Positions 31,519 through 40,323 of a DNA stretch of 64,000 bases are shown here, piece after piece. The notes below the pieces were generated by a model, which saw only the letters and a program-made list of their open reading frames with translations, made no database searches and was not told where the DNA came from. The position numbers were made by a program, and so were the translations under genes. Source of the stretch: an uncultured Prevotellaceae bacterium. Lineage in GTDB: Bacteria; Bacteroidota; Bacteroidia; Bacteroidales; Bacteroidaceae. The stretch spans positions 94,038 to 158,037 of the forward strand of contig CACZBS010000006.1 of assembly GCA_902779455.1 (NCBI GenBank). The letters run 5' to 3'. The first letter of the stretch is position 1, and each line of letters begins with the position of its first letter.

Positions 31519-31542
31519 CCCATATTTACAAAACCAACCAAT

Positions 31543-31602
31543 CATGAAGAAGACTTTATTTACATTCTTGTTGCTCTTCGCAGCAGATGCACCACGTTTT
31601 TA
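31543..31602 (+). pseudogene. Remnant of a secreted-protein gene (signal peptide only, 19 codons)
   Basis: MKKTLFTFLLLFAADAPRF then a stop. The DNA through CTTGTTGCTCTTCGCAGCA closely matches the signal-peptide start of the lectin-like gene at 30439, so this is probably a duplicated neighbour whose body was lost or replaced after the signal. A strong hairpin begins inside it. It could alternatively be a very small hydrophobic peptide gene. Bases 31614-31902 contain only an RNA-like hairpin region and AT-rich DNA. Confidence 0.5.
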
Positions 31603-31763
31603 ACGTGTTGCATCGCTATCATGGTTGAGCAGAGAACCAAATACGGCTCACCTGTCACATATTATTTCGTGCTTGTTATACCAATTGAGTTTCCTAGGCT
31701 TGCTTGGCTGAACGCGAAATAATAGCGAATGCTTACTGTCGGTCCGGATTTCTCCCCGAACCG
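31580..31763 (-). ncRNA. Possible small RNA on the minus strand, ~180 nt
   Basis: On the minus strand a TAACTTTG box (plus-strand bases 31769-31776) is followed at once by a hairpin GTCGGTTCGGGG/CCGGACCGAC, a TATTATTTCG...CGAAATAATA stem, and a terminal GATGCAACACGTT/AACGTGGTGCATC stem (plus 31585-31613). No T-run follows, so termination is not proved. It is antisense to the remnant ORF at 31543. No family is recognised. Confidence 0.35.
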
Positions 31764-31902
31764 ACGGCAAAGTTACAAAAAAACTGGGAATAAAGAATAA
31801 AAAAACGGGGAAAAGTTTTTCTTTTCCCCGAAAAGTGATGCCCCCGATGCGCTATGATGGCATGAACGCTTTAGTAATTTTTTATGTGATATGAAAAGTT
31901 AC

Positions 31903-32019
31903 AGACCCCACCCCCAACCCCTCCCCTTGAAGGGAGGGGAGCTGCTGCGCCGTTATCCGCGGCGAGCAGTGCGGTAGCCACTCCCCTCCCTTCAAGGGGA
32001 GGGGGTGGGGGTGGGGTCT
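31903..32019. repeat. Family A palindromic element (short copy)
   Basis: AGACCCCACCCCCAACCCC at the left and the complementary GGGGGTGGGGTCT at the right enclose CCCCTTGAAGGGAGGGGAGC arms and the GCGCCGTTATCCGCGGCGA core. It sits downstream of cydB. Confidence 0.8.
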
Positions 32020-32088
32020 GTATCTTCTTTTGCAGCAGTATCAGCTAATCCTTGTTCATCATCATCAGATGACTATTTTGATGCGTCC

Positions 32089-33231
32089 TCAGTAGGCGTG
32101 GTCGGACTTGATCTCCTCGCGGGTCAGCTTGCGGGCGTCGATCTTGCGCCAGCAGTAGACGATGTAGGCCAGGACGAAGGGGATGAGGAGCGAGACGTAG
32201 AACATGGTGTTGAGGGTGAAGTAGCTCGACGAGGCGTTCTCGATGGTGAGCGACGACTGGAGGTCGGCCGTCGAGGGATAGAAGGCCGTATGGTTCCAGC
32301 CGGCGGTGAGCAGCAGGCAGAGCACGGTGAGGACGGTGCCGACGCCGGCGTGCCAGATGCCGTCGTTCTTGTTCTGGAACGTGTTGCGGGCGATGCCCCA
32401 GAGGACGAGCACGACGCCCACCAGGAGGACAGCCGCGACGAGGGGCATGTCGAGCAGGTTGTGCAGATACTTCATGGGCTCGACGACGATGGTGCCGTCA
32501 GCGGTGTAGGCATAGCCGTCCTTGAGGAGCAGGTGGACGAGATAGGCGACGAAAAGGAGGACGAAGGGCACGGCGGTGCCGACGAGGCGGACGGAGCCTC
32601 GCGAGCGGATGTCCTCGTCGGCCACGTTGTTCATCACGTAGAGCGTGCCGAGGGTGCGGGCCAGGAAGACGACGGCGAGTCCGAAGACGAGCACCCAGGG
32701 ATTGAGCAGGGCGTCGAGTCCGTGGGAGGCGTTGGCCCACCGGCTGATGATGGGCGTCAGGGCTGCCGCGTCGATGATGTTGCCCTTCTCGACGATGAAG
32801 TTGGAGCCCTCGAAGAAGGTGGCCACGGCGCCGCCGAGGAGCAGCGGTCCGACGAGGCCGTTGAGCACGAGGAAGAACTGGAAGGTGCGGGGGCCGAGCA
32901 GGTTGCCCAGCTTGTTCTGGAACTCATAGCTGACGGCCTGGAGGACGAAGGTGAAGAGGATGATCATCCAGAGCCAGTAGGCGCCGCCGAAGGAGGTCGA
33001 GTAGAACAGGGGGAAGGAGGCGAAGAAGGCGCCTCCGAAGGTGACGAGTGTGGTGAACGTGAACTCCCACTTGCGTCCCGTGGAGTTGATGACGAGCCGA
33101 CGTCCCTCGTCGGTCCAGCCGAGTGAGCGTATCATGGAGTTGGCTCCCTGAACGAACATCAGGAAGACGAGCAGTGCGCCGAGCAGCGACACGATGAACC
33201 ACCAATAGTGTTGCAGGAATGTGTAGGTCAT
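32089..33231 (-). CDS. cydB: Cytochrome bd ubiquinol oxidase subunit II
   Basis: 380-residue polytopic membrane protein of the CydB family (about 8-9 helices), with GANSMIRSLGWTDEGRRLVI near the N-terminus and PLLLGGAVATFFEGSNF and WNHTAFYPS later. With CydA it forms the bd-type quinol oxidase that reduces O2 to water at low oxygen, supporting nanaerobic growth and O2 scavenging. It lies 166 nt downstream of cydA on the same strand, separated by a 36-nt inverted repeat but no promoter. The length is normal for Bacteroidota CydB. Confidence 0.96.
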   Translation of the reverse strand: MTYTFLQHYWWFIVSLLGALLVFLMFVQGANSMIRSLGWTDEGRRLVINSTGRKWEFTFTTLVTFGGAFFASFPLFYSTSFGGAYWLWMIILFTFVLQAVSYEFQNKLGNLLGPRTFQFFLVLNGLVGPLLLGGAVATFFEGSNFIVEKGNIIDAAALTPIISRWANASHGLDALLNPWVLVFGLAVVFLARTLGTLYVMNNVADEDIRSRGSVRLVGTAVPFVLLFVAYLVHLLLKDGYAYTADGTIVVEPMKYLHNLLDMPLVAAVLLVGVVLVLWGIARNTFQNKNDGIWHAGVGTVLTVLCLLLTAGWNHTAFYPSTADLQSSLTIENASSSYFTLNTMFYVSLLIPFVLAYIVYCWRKIDARKLTREEIKSDHAY

Positions 33232-33244
33232 ATTGTTTAAAGGG

Positions 33245-33394
33245 AAAAGTGAATAGTGAAAAGTGAAAAATTTGCTTCCGCACTCCTCACATAGTTCTCC
33301 TTTTCATGTTTTGTTGTTAATACTATTTTATTTCTCTCAACGATATTCAAGTGAATAGCGGTAGCAAATTTTTCACTTTTCACTATTCACTTTT
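33245..33394. repeat. 36-nt inverted repeat between cydA and cydB
   Basis: AAAAGTGAATAGTGAAAAGT... (33245-33281) is mirrored by ...CACTATTCACTTTT (33358-33394). It could fold as a long stem in the cydAB mRNA. The intervening 75 nt is AT-rich with no gene. Confidence 0.65.
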
Positions 33395-33397
33395 ACC

Positions 33398-35038
33398 TCA
33401 TTCCTCCTCGTCCGGCCCCCGCTTGATCTGCTTCAGCAGGATATTGATCTCGACGGCCAGCATCGTGGTGAAGAGGATGAGGAAGAGGACGAACGTCAGC
33501 ATGACGCTCCCGGAGTGGAGATCGCTGACGGCAGCCCACGTGGGCAGCATGTCCTGGATGGTCCAGGGCTGGCGGCCGAACTCGGCGACGAGCCATCCGC
33601 TCTCAGAGCAGACGTAGGCCAGGGGCACCAGGGCGATGGCCACCCAGCAGAGCCAGCGGGGCAGCGACTGGGCACCATGGACGTCGCTGTCGGCCTCGTC
33701 CATCAGTCCGAAGGCGGAGAGCAGCCGGCGCGTGATGACCGACAGCAGCGGCACGCGGAAGGCGAGCAGGGCGACGACGGCAAAGAAGAGGATGAACAGG
33801 CAGCCCAGTCCGACCATGAGGCGGAAGGCCCAGAAGTTGACGGGGATGAAGGGCACGAGCTCCGACTTGTCGCGGATGTAGCCATAGCCGAAGTACTGGA
33901 AGTTGTCCTTGAGCGTGGCCAGGAGGGCGCTGACGGTGGACGCGTCGGCACCGTCGGCCTTTGCCTTGCGATAGTCGGCCAGGGCCTGGATGGCCATCTT
34001 GCCGCGCTCTATCTTCTCGTCGGCCGAGGGCTCGCGGGTGCCGTCAGGCCGGGTGTAGCCACCCAGCAGGTCGTTGACGCCCGGGACGTAGCCGTGCGGG
34101 TCGTTGGTGGCCATGACCGACAGTGCGTAGGGCATGTCGAGCTTCAGTGCCGGCGACGCCTCGTTGACATAGTCGGGCTGACGGAGCGGGTTGACCCATG
34201 CCAGGGCGGTCAGGCCCTGATCGGTGCCGCCGTTGTAGAGAGCCTCCATGGCTGCCAGCTTCATCGGCTGGGCCTTGGCCACCTGCTGACCGCTGATGTG
34301 GCCGGTGAAGGCGGCTCCGAGTGAGGCGACGAGGCCCACGAGGGCGCCGATCTTGATACTCTCCTTGGCCAGCCGCGTCTCGCGTTTGCGGAGCAGATAC
34401 CAGGCGCAGACGGCGACGCAGAAGACGGCGCCGATGATCCATGAGGAGACGACGGTGTGGAAGAACTTGCCCACGGCGAAGGGCGAGAAGGCCACGGCCC
34501 AGAAGTCGACCATCTCGGTGCGCATCGTGTCGGGATTGAACTCGCAGCCGACGGGGTTCTGCATCCACGCGTTGGCCACGAGGATCCACCAGGCGGAGAT
34601 CGTCGCGCCGAGGCCGGTGAGCCATGTGGAGGCGAGGTGGAAGCCGCGGCTCACTTTCTTCCAGCCGAAGTACATCACGGCGACGAACGTCGACTCCATG
34701 AAGAAGGCGACGATGCCCTCGATGGCGAGCGGCGCGCCGAAGATGTCGCCCACGAACCATGAGTAGTTCGACCAGTTGGTGCCGAACTCAAACTCGAGGA
34801 TGATGCCCGTGGCGACGCCCATGGCGAAGTTGACGCCGAAGAGCTTCTGCCAGAACTTGGCGACCCGCTTCCAGAACGTGTCGCCATGCTTGTAATAGAT
34901 GGTCTCGGCGATGCCCATGATGATGGCCAGTCCGAGTGTCAGCGGCACGAAGAGCCAGTGGTAGATGGCTGTCAAGGCGAACTGCGCCCTCGACCAGTTG
35001 ATGGTGCCTGCGTCAATGTCTAATAGGATGTTGTACAT
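33398..35038 (-). CDS. cydA: Cytochrome bd ubiquinol oxidase subunit I
   Basis: 546 residues, nine predicted helices. Axial haem ligands are visible: His27 in AIYHWLF (b595 site) and His in FFHTVVSSWIIG (b558). The quinol-binding Q-loop region is short (GQQVAKAQPMKLAAMEALYNGG follows helix 5-6), as in the short-loop bd oxidases. Together with CydB it couples quinol oxidation to O2 reduction. The neighbouring DUF4492 protein (35209-35430) is a known companion in Bacteroidota. A CydX-like small subunit is not seen. It starts directly after the spacer containing an inverted repeat at 35073-35193. Confidence 0.96.
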   Translation of the reverse strand: MYNILLDIDAGTINWSRAQFALTAIYHWLFVPLTLGLAIIMGIAETIYYKHGDTFWKRVAKFWQKLFGVNFAMGVATGIILEFEFGTNWSNYSWFVGDIFGAPLAIEGIVAFFMESTFVAVMYFGWKKVSRGFHLASTWLTGLGATISAWWILVANAWMQNPVGCEFNPDTMRTEMVDFWAVAFSPFAVGKFFHTVVSSWIIGAVFCVAVCAWYLLRKRETRLAKESIKIGALVGLVASLGAAFTGHISGQQVAKAQPMKLAAMEALYNGGTDQGLTALAWVNPLRQPDYVNEASPALKLDMPYALSVMATNDPHGYVPGVNDLLGGYTRPDGTREPSADEKIERGKMAIQALADYRKAKADGADASTVSALLATLKDNFQYFGYGYIRDKSELVPFIPVNFWAFRLMVGLGCLFILFFAVVALLAFRVPLLSVITRRLLSAFGLMDEADSDVHGAQSLPRWLCWVAIALVPLAYVCSESGWLVAEFGRQPWTIQDMLPTWAAVSDLHSGSVMLTFVLFLILFTTMLAVEINILLKQIKRGPDEEE

Positions 35039-35072
35039 AGTGAATATTTAGGATTGTTAAACTTTTGCTTCT

Positions 35073-35193
35073 TTTAGGAGTTTAGGAGTTTGGGAGTGTA
35101 GGAGTTTAGACGATAGTCTTGTCGCTGCTTGCAATGGCTTAAAACTAACGTCTAAACTCCTAGACTTCTAAACTCCCAAACTCCTAATCTCCA
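35073..35193. repeat. Inverted repeat of TAGGAGTTTAGGAG words upstream of cydA
   Basis: Iterated AGGAGTTTAGG words on the left (35073-35112) are mirrored by TAAACTCCTAGACTTC words on the right (35151-35190). The arms could pair over about 35 nt. The region lies between the DUF4492 gene and cydA. Confidence 0.6.
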
Positions 35194-35208
35194 TGGCTAT
35201 ATATTATC

Positions 35209-35430
35209 TTATTGTGATCGGTTGATGAGCTCCGTGGCCACGTAGTCGTCCTCCTGGCCCTCAGCGGCATGCTGCCCCAGGAAGTTGGGGAAGAAGAACA
35301 CCTTGAGGATGGCGAACATGATGAAGAGCTTGATGAGGATGATGGCCCAAAGAGTGCGCCCCAGCGTCATACTGCGGAATCCGTCGTAGTAGAGATAGAA
35401 GGCTCGGCCGAGAAAGCTGTCCTTTCGCAT
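35209..35430 (-). CDS. DUF4492 small membrane protein of the cytochrome bd locus
   Basis: 73-residue protein, start at MRKDSFLGRAFYLYYDGF. The longer frame that begins at 35472 would start upstream of the transcription start implied by the -7 box at 35470-35477, so it is rejected. It shows the DUF4492 hallmarks: FYLYYDGFRSMTLGR, then a single hydrophobic helix (TLWAIILIKLFIMFAILKVFF) and FPNFL. Family members lie beside cydA in Bacteroidota and are thought to be small accessory subunits of the oxidase. It is first in the leftward run (DUF4492, cydA, cydB). Confidence 0.88.
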   Translation of the reverse strand: MRKDSFLGRAFYLYYDGFRSMTLGRTLWAIILIKLFIMFAILKVFFFPNFLGQHAAEGQEDDYVATELINRSQ

Positions 35431-35469
35431 AGGCTTCTTATGGTTTATTGGTTGTTGATGGTACGGCGG

Positions 35470-35477
35470 CAAAGATA
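35470..35477 (-). promoter_or_regulatory. -7 box of the DUF4492-cyd operon
   Basis: Minus strand reads TATCTTTG followed by C. The inferred start is near 35463, about 33 nt before the ATG at 35430. Confidence 0.6.
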
Positions 35478-35515
35478 GGTAAAAGTTGTCAAAACTCCAA
35501 ACTTTCAGCCACTTA

Positions 35516-35549
35516 TTTTTTGTCGTTTCGTGGAAAAACAGTAATTTTG
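35516..35549 (+). promoter_or_regulatory. Promoter of the subtilase gene
   Basis: A T-rich TTTTG ending at 35522, 19 nt, then TAATTTTG (35542-35549). It implies transcription from about 35557 and so supports the start at 35591 rather than the upstream ATG at 35486. Confidence 0.6.
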
Positions 35550-35590
35550 CAGCGTCAATTTATTTTTATGTCAAAAAACTGCATTACGAT

Positions 35591-37753
35591 ATGAAGAGAA
35601 ACACACTTGTCTTCGGTCTGCTCGCCATCGCGATGGGAACTATGGGCCAAGTGAAATTGTCGCCGCAGGCGCAGATGAGCATTGCCCGCCATCAGGCCAA
35701 GGCCGTCAAGGCTGCAGCACGGGCCAACGCTGCGGGCCAGCAGCCGGGCGAAGAGAAAGGAGTGACGCTGGTGGTGACCACCGACGGCGAGCCGACGCCG
35801 CAGACCTTCGGCAGTCTCAGAGCTGCCGGCGCTAAGGTGCTGTCGAGGCTGGGCCGTCAGGCTGTGGTCAGTGTGCCGGTCGACAGCGTCGCATCGCTGG
35901 CCCGCATCCAGGGCCTGAAGCGCATCGACAGTGGCCACAAGGGACGGCTGAAGACCGACATCGCACGGCGTGAGACGGGCGCGAACCAGCTTAACGGCCC
36001 CACCGTGGCCGACGGCGACATGACCTATACGGGCAAGGGCGTCAACGTGTGTATGATCGACGCAGGCTTCGACTTCCAGCATGCCGCCTTCAAGGATGCT
36101 GAGGGCCGCTCGCGCATCAAGTGCGTCTATCTGATGGGCGACGAGGGCGGACGCAAGTTCACCGTTAACGACCCCATCCTCGGCGAATACACCTTCCCCG
36201 GCAGCGTCTATGACACGCCCGAGCTCATCGCCCAGCTGACCACAGACATGGCCGACGAATACCACGGCTCGCACACCACAGCCATCGCCGCCGGCAGCCT
36301 CTCGCCACAGGGCTTTGGCGGTATGGCGCCTGAGGCCGACCTCGTGCTCATCCCTCTGAATGAGGTGAAGGTCGAGGGCCTTGACGAGGACAACGAGGAC
36401 GACTACGTCGAGCTGGCGCTGGCCTTTGCCGCCGCCTATGCCGACCAGAGCGAGCAGCCCACCGTGCTGAGCGCCAGCATGAACAGCCACGGCGGTCCGC
36501 ACGACGGCACGAGCACCGTCACGCAGGCCATCGAGAGCGTCGCCGACCACCTCATCCCTGTCTTCTCGGCAGGCAACGAGGGTGCCTTCCCCATCCACCT
36601 CTATCAGAAGTTCACCTCGACCAAGAAGTCGATCAAGACCATCCTCGGCGCCATGGCTGAGGACGAGACCGGCAAATACGTATTCAACGTCATGGCCGGT
36701 GTCACCGGCTATACCCGCTCGGGCACCACGCCCGGTGAGGTCGGCGTGAAGCTGAGCCTGATGACGGTCAACTACATGATGGGCCGCCTGCAGCAGGTGT
36801 GGTCGTCTGATGCCTGCACGACTACCCTGGGCGGTGAGACCAGCATGCAGATGATCTCGAGCGATGACAATACGACCCTGGCCAAATACTTCGAAGGCGA
36901 CATCGCCCTCTCGGCTGCCGACAATGGCGACGGACGCCTCACGGTCTCGGCCGAAGTCATGGGCGGATGCAAGTCGACATGCTTCTTCATGCTCACCGTC
37001 ACTGGCGCCGACGGCACCGAGATCGACCTCTGGGACGAGTTGTACGGATTCATCGGCACCAAGGATCTCGGCCTCTCAGGCTATGCCGACGGCGACAGCG
37101 AGATGTCGGCCGGCGACTGGACCTCCACCTCCAGCGTCATCAGCGTCGGTGCCTACTGCACCAACACCTCGCTGCGCAACTACGACGGCAGCGTCACCGA
37201 CACGTCGGTCGCCCAGGATGATGAGGAGGACTTCGTCGACGTGATGGACGACATCGCCTTCTTCTCGAGCTACGGAACGTCCTTCAACGGCGTCACCCAG
37301 CCCACCATCTGTGCCCCTGGCGTCAACATCGTCTCTGCCGTCAGCAGCTATGCCGTCGACGATCCTGAGAACGTCGACGAGGGGATGCAGTGGCAGGGCT
37401 CGCCCTACGCCGCTGAGAGCGGCACGTCGATGGCATGTCCCGTCGTCAGCGGCATCGTGGCCCTATGGCTGCAGGCCGACCCGACGCTCACCCTCGAAGG
37501 CGTGAAGGCGGTCATGCGTGAGTCGGCCGTCAGCGATGACTTCACCGCTGCCGACGACACCCGCTGGGGCTTCGGCAAGATCAATGCCAAGCGTGGCATC
37601 GACTATATCAAGAGCCAGACCGAAGGCATCCGCGGCGTGCGCACTGTCAGTCATGCCGACGAGACCGTCTACGACCTCCAGGGCCGTCCCGTCAGTTCCG
37701 TCCGGATGGCTCCGGGCTTATATATTTATAAAGGTAAAAAGATTTTAAAGTAA
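35591..37753 (+). CDS. Subtilisin-family (S8) serine protease with a secretion-type C-terminal tail
   Basis: 720 residues from MKRNTLVFGLLAIAMGTMGQ. An I9-like propeptide region (~20-125) is followed by the S8 catalytic domain with Asp157 (MIDAGFDF), His228 (YHGSHTTAIAAGS) and Ser613 (SGTSMACP). A large insertion of about 250 residues lies between the His and Ser blocks. The last ~30 residues (VYDLQGRPVSS...LYIYKGKKILK) resemble the short sorting tails of Bacteroidota secreted proteins. Expected role: extracellular or surface protein degradation. It has its own promoter and is followed 7 nt later by the coiled-coil gene. Confidence 0.92.
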   Translation: MKRNTLVFGLLAIAMGTMGQVKLSPQAQMSIARHQAKAVKAAARANAAGQQPGEEKGVTLVVTTDGEPTPQTFGSLRAAGAKVLSRLGRQAVVSVPVDSVASLARIQGLKRIDSGHKGRLKTDIARRETGANQLNGPTVADGDMTYTGKGVNVCMIDAGFDFQHAAFKDAEGRSRIKCVYLMGDEGGRKFTVNDPILGEYTFPGSVYDTPELIAQLTTDMADEYHGSHTTAIAAGSLSPQGFGGMAPEADLVLIPLNEVKVEGLDEDNEDDYVELALAFAAAYADQSEQPTVLSASMNSHGGPHDGTSTVTQAIESVADHLIPVFSAGNEGAFPIHLYQKFTSTKKSIKTILGAMAEDETGKYVFNVMAGVTGYTRSGTTPGEVGVKLSLMTVNYMMGRLQQVWSSDACTTTLGGETSMQMISSDDNTTLAKYFEGDIALSAADNGDGRLTVSAEVMGGCKSTCFFMLTVTGADGTEIDLWDELYGFIGTKDLGLSGYADGDSEMSAGDWTSTSSVISVGAYCTNTSLRNYDGSVTDTSVAQDDEEDFVDVMDDIAFFSSYGTSFNGVTQPTICAPGVNIVSAVSSYAVDDPENVDEGMQWQGSPYAAESGTSMACPVVSGIVALWLQADPTLTLEGVKAVMRESAVSDDFTAADDTRWGFGKINAKRGIDYIKSQTEGIRGVRTVSHADETVYDLQGRPVSSVRMAPGLYIYKGKKILK

Positions 37754-37760
37754 AAACAGG

Positions 37761-38636
37761 ATGATGAGGAAATACCTATTGCCGCTGTTGGCGGTAGCCG
37801 TTCTGGCGCTTATCGGCGTGCTCATCTACATGTCGATGAACGTGAAGCAGCTGGAACAGGAGAAACAGGAGATGCAGGAGTTGGCCGAACTCGACAAACA
37901 GGAGATGGAGAACGAGTATGAACGGTTCACCCTGCAGTATGGCGAGATGATGACGCAGATCAACAACGACTCCATCATCGCCCAGCTGACGCAGGAGCAG
38001 ATGCGCACCAAGCAGCTGCTCGAAGAGCTGAAGCAGGTGAAGGCCAGCGACGCCCGCGAGATCACCCGACTGAAGAAGGAGCTGGCCGCCGTGCGCGAGG
38101 TGCTGCGGTCGTATATCCGTCAGGTCGACTCGCTCAATCAGATCAATCAGCAGCTGCGTCAGGAGAACGAGCGCGTCAGCACGGAGCTGGCTGAGACCAA
38201 CCGCGAGAAGCAGGGTCTGCAGCAGGAGAAGCAGACGCTGACCGAGAAGGTGGCCATCGCCGCCCAACTCGATGCTACTGGCATTCAGATGACGCCGCTC
38301 AACAAGCGCTCGAAGGCTGCCAAGAAGATGAAGGACGCCAAGACGCTGCAGGTCGGCTTCACCATCGCCCGCAACGTGACGGCACAGAACGGCAACCGCA
38401 CCCTCTACGTGCGCATCCAGACGCCGGCCGGCACGGTGCTGAATGGCGGCGGCACGTTTGCCTATGAGAACCGCCAGCTGGAGTATTCGATGAAGAAGAC
38501 CGTCGAATACAGCGGCGAGGAGACGCCCGTGACCGTCTACTGGCAGGTCAACGAGTTCCTCGAGGGCGGCGACTATCGAGTCAGCATCTTCGCCGACGGC
38601 AACATGATTGGAACTAGAACGTTCTCGTTTAAGTGA
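37761..38636 (+). CDS. Membrane-anchored coiled-coil protein of unknown function
   Basis: 291 residues. One N-terminal TM helix (~5-25, LLPLLAVAVLALIGVLIYM) is followed by a long coiled coil (~28-175, rich in Glu, Gln, Lys) and a C-terminal beta domain (~190-291, TLQVGFTIARNVTAQNGNRTLYVRIQTP). I do not recognise a function; the layout is that of a periplasm-spanning envelope protein. It lies 7 nt after the subtilase and 7 nt before the TolC gene, so it may be part of the exporter module that follows. Confidence 0.7.
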   Translation: MMRKYLLPLLAVAVLALIGVLIYMSMNVKQLEQEKQEMQELAELDKQEMENEYERFTLQYGEMMTQINNDSIIAQLTQEQMRTKQLLEELKQVKASDAREITRLKKELAAVREVLRSYIRQVDSLNQINQQLRQENERVSTELAETNREKQGLQQEKQTLTEKVAIAAQLDATGIQMTPLNKRSKAAKKMKDAKTLQVGFTIARNVTAQNGNRTLYVRIQTPAGTVLNGGGTFAYENRQLEYSMKKTVEYSGEETPVTVYWQVNEFLEGGDYRVSIFADGNMIGTRTFSFK

Positions 38637-38643
38637 TTACGTT

Positions 38644-40191
38644 ATGATGAATAGATCAAAAAGGATTGCCGTGCTGGGCTCTGTGTTCATTGCACAATGT
38701 GCATTGTTCATCACCCCCGCCATGGCACAGCAGCTGCTCACGCTCGACTCATGCCGGGCCATGGCGCTGCGCAACAACAAGCAGGTGAGCGCCGACCAGC
38801 TGAAACAGCAGGTGGCTGCCAACCTGAGGCGCTCGGCCCGCACGAAGTATCTGCCCCATGTCTCCGCACTGGGCACCTACCAGTGGACGAGCGAGGAGCT
38901 GTCGCTGCTCAACGACGAGCAGAAGACAAGCCTGTCGAACTTAGGCACCACGATGGCCGGACCTATGCAGACCCTCGGAACGGGGCTGCAGACGCAGCTC
39001 GGACAGCTTGGGCAGATGCTCGGCCAGATGGGCATGCCGATGGACGCCTTCCAGCAGATGGCGGGCCAGATGCAGCAGCAGATGGGACAGACCATGACGG
39101 GCGTCACCGGCCTGCTCAACACGGAGGGCCAGAAGATTGTCGACGCCTTCCGGACGGACACCCGCAACATCTTTGCCGGATCCATCGTCGTCACTCAGCC
39201 GCTCTTCCTCGGCGGCTCCATCGTGGCGCTCAACCGCATGGCCGACCTCAACGAGCAGCTGGCCGGCAATCGCGCCGAGGCGGGCCGCCAGGCTGTCATC
39301 TACGGCACTGACCAGGTCTACTGGCAGGTTGTCTCGCTGAAGCACAAGAAACGCTTGGCTGAGAGTTTCCTCGAGGTAGTGAAGAAACTTGACGACGATG
39401 TGCAGAAGATGATCACCGAGGGCGTGGCCACCCGTAGCGAGGGGCTCAGCGTCAGCGTCAAGGTCAGCGAGGCCGAGATGGCCGTCCAGCAGGTCGACGA
39501 CGGCCTGACGCTGTCGAAGATGCTGCTCTGCCAGATGATAGGCCTGCCCATGAACGAGCCCATCACGCTGGCTGATGAGGACAGCGAACAGATCGTCACG
39601 TCTGTTGCCTTGCCAGCGCAACCCGCCGTCGAACAGGCCATGACGCAACGCCCCGAGCTGAAGATGCTCGAGAATACGGTCGAGATGGCTCATCAAGCCA
39701 CGAATATCCTCAAGGCGGCCAACCTGCCGCAGCTGGCCCTGACGGGCGGCTATGCCGTCAGCAACCCCAACGTGCTCAACGGCTTTGAGAAGAAGTTCGC
39801 CGGCTTTTGGAACGTCGGCGTCCTGCTGCGCATCCCCATCTGGAACTGGGGCGACAATATGTACAAGGTGCGCGCCTCGAAGGGGGCGGCTGCCATCGCC
39901 TCGCTCGAGCTGGAGGAGGCTCGCGAGAAGATCGAGCTGCAGGTGAACCAGACCTCGTTCAAGGTGACTGAGGCCCAGAAGCGCCTCGCCATGGCCCAGG
40001 CCAACATTGCCAAGGCCGAGGAGAACCTCCGCACGGCCAACGTCGGATTCCGCGAGGGCGTCATCAACGCCACCACCGTCATGGAGGCACAGACGGCCTG
40101 GCTGCAGGCCCAGTCGCAGAAGATCGACGCCGAGATCAGCGTCCGCCTGGCGCAGGTCGACCTCGAGAAGGCCATGGGCGTCCTGCGATGA
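38644..40191 (+). CDS. TolC-family outer-membrane efflux protein
   Basis: 515 residues from MMNRSKRIAVLGS; the open frame extends 12 codons further upstream over the previous gene's end and was not used. A signal peptide ends near residue 30 (AMAQQ). The protein has the TolC repeats: two long helical segments with SCRAMALRNN, RSARTKYLPHVSALG and the second half NLPQLALTGGY, LELEEAREKIELQVNQT, QANIAKAEENLRTANVGFREG. It would form the outer-membrane channel of a type I or tripartite exporter with the HlyD and permease proteins downstream. Confidence 0.93.
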   Translation: MMNRSKRIAVLGSVFIAQCALFITPAMAQQLLTLDSCRAMALRNNKQVSADQLKQQVAANLRRSARTKYLPHVSALGTYQWTSEELSLLNDEQKTSLSNLGTTMAGPMQTLGTGLQTQLGQLGQMLGQMGMPMDAFQQMAGQMQQQMGQTMTGVTGLLNTEGQKIVDAFRTDTRNIFAGSIVVTQPLFLGGSIVALNRMADLNEQLAGNRAEAGRQAVIYGTDQVYWQVVSLKHKKRLAESFLEVVKKLDDDVQKMITEGVATRSEGLSVSVKVSEAEMAVQQVDDGLTLSKMLLCQMIGLPMNEPITLADEDSEQIVTSVALPAQPAVEQAMTQRPELKMLENTVEMAHQATNILKAANLPQLALTGGYAVSNPNVLNGFEKKFAGFWNVGVLLRIPIWNWGDNMYKVRASKGAAAIASLELEEAREKIELQVNQTSFKVTEAQKRLAMAQANIAKAEENLRTANVGFREGVINATTVMEAQTAWLQAQSQKIDAEISVRLAQVDLEKAMGVLR

Positions 40192-40199
40192 GCCGCCGG

Positions 40200-40312
40200 C
40201 CCGCCGCCCTCGTTTTCCCGAGAATCGAAATATCGAAATAACGTTATAACGAGATTTTCGAAAAACGAGATTCAAGAAAAGCGAAATCCCAGAATAATCG
40301 TTACATTAAAGA
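40200..40312. repeat. Spacer of iterated CGAAATATCGAAA/CGAGATT words
   Basis: Between tolC and hlyD genes the DNA is made of short degenerate words (GAATCGAAATATCGAAATAAC, ACGAGATTTTCGAAAAACGAG). No promoter and no reading frame. Confidence 0.5.
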
Positions 40313-40323
40313 AGAAAAGAACA

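Noticed and set aside
30439-31763. Complete diversity-generating retroelement
   Set aside because: No reverse transcriptase, accessory gene or template repeat is found in the window.
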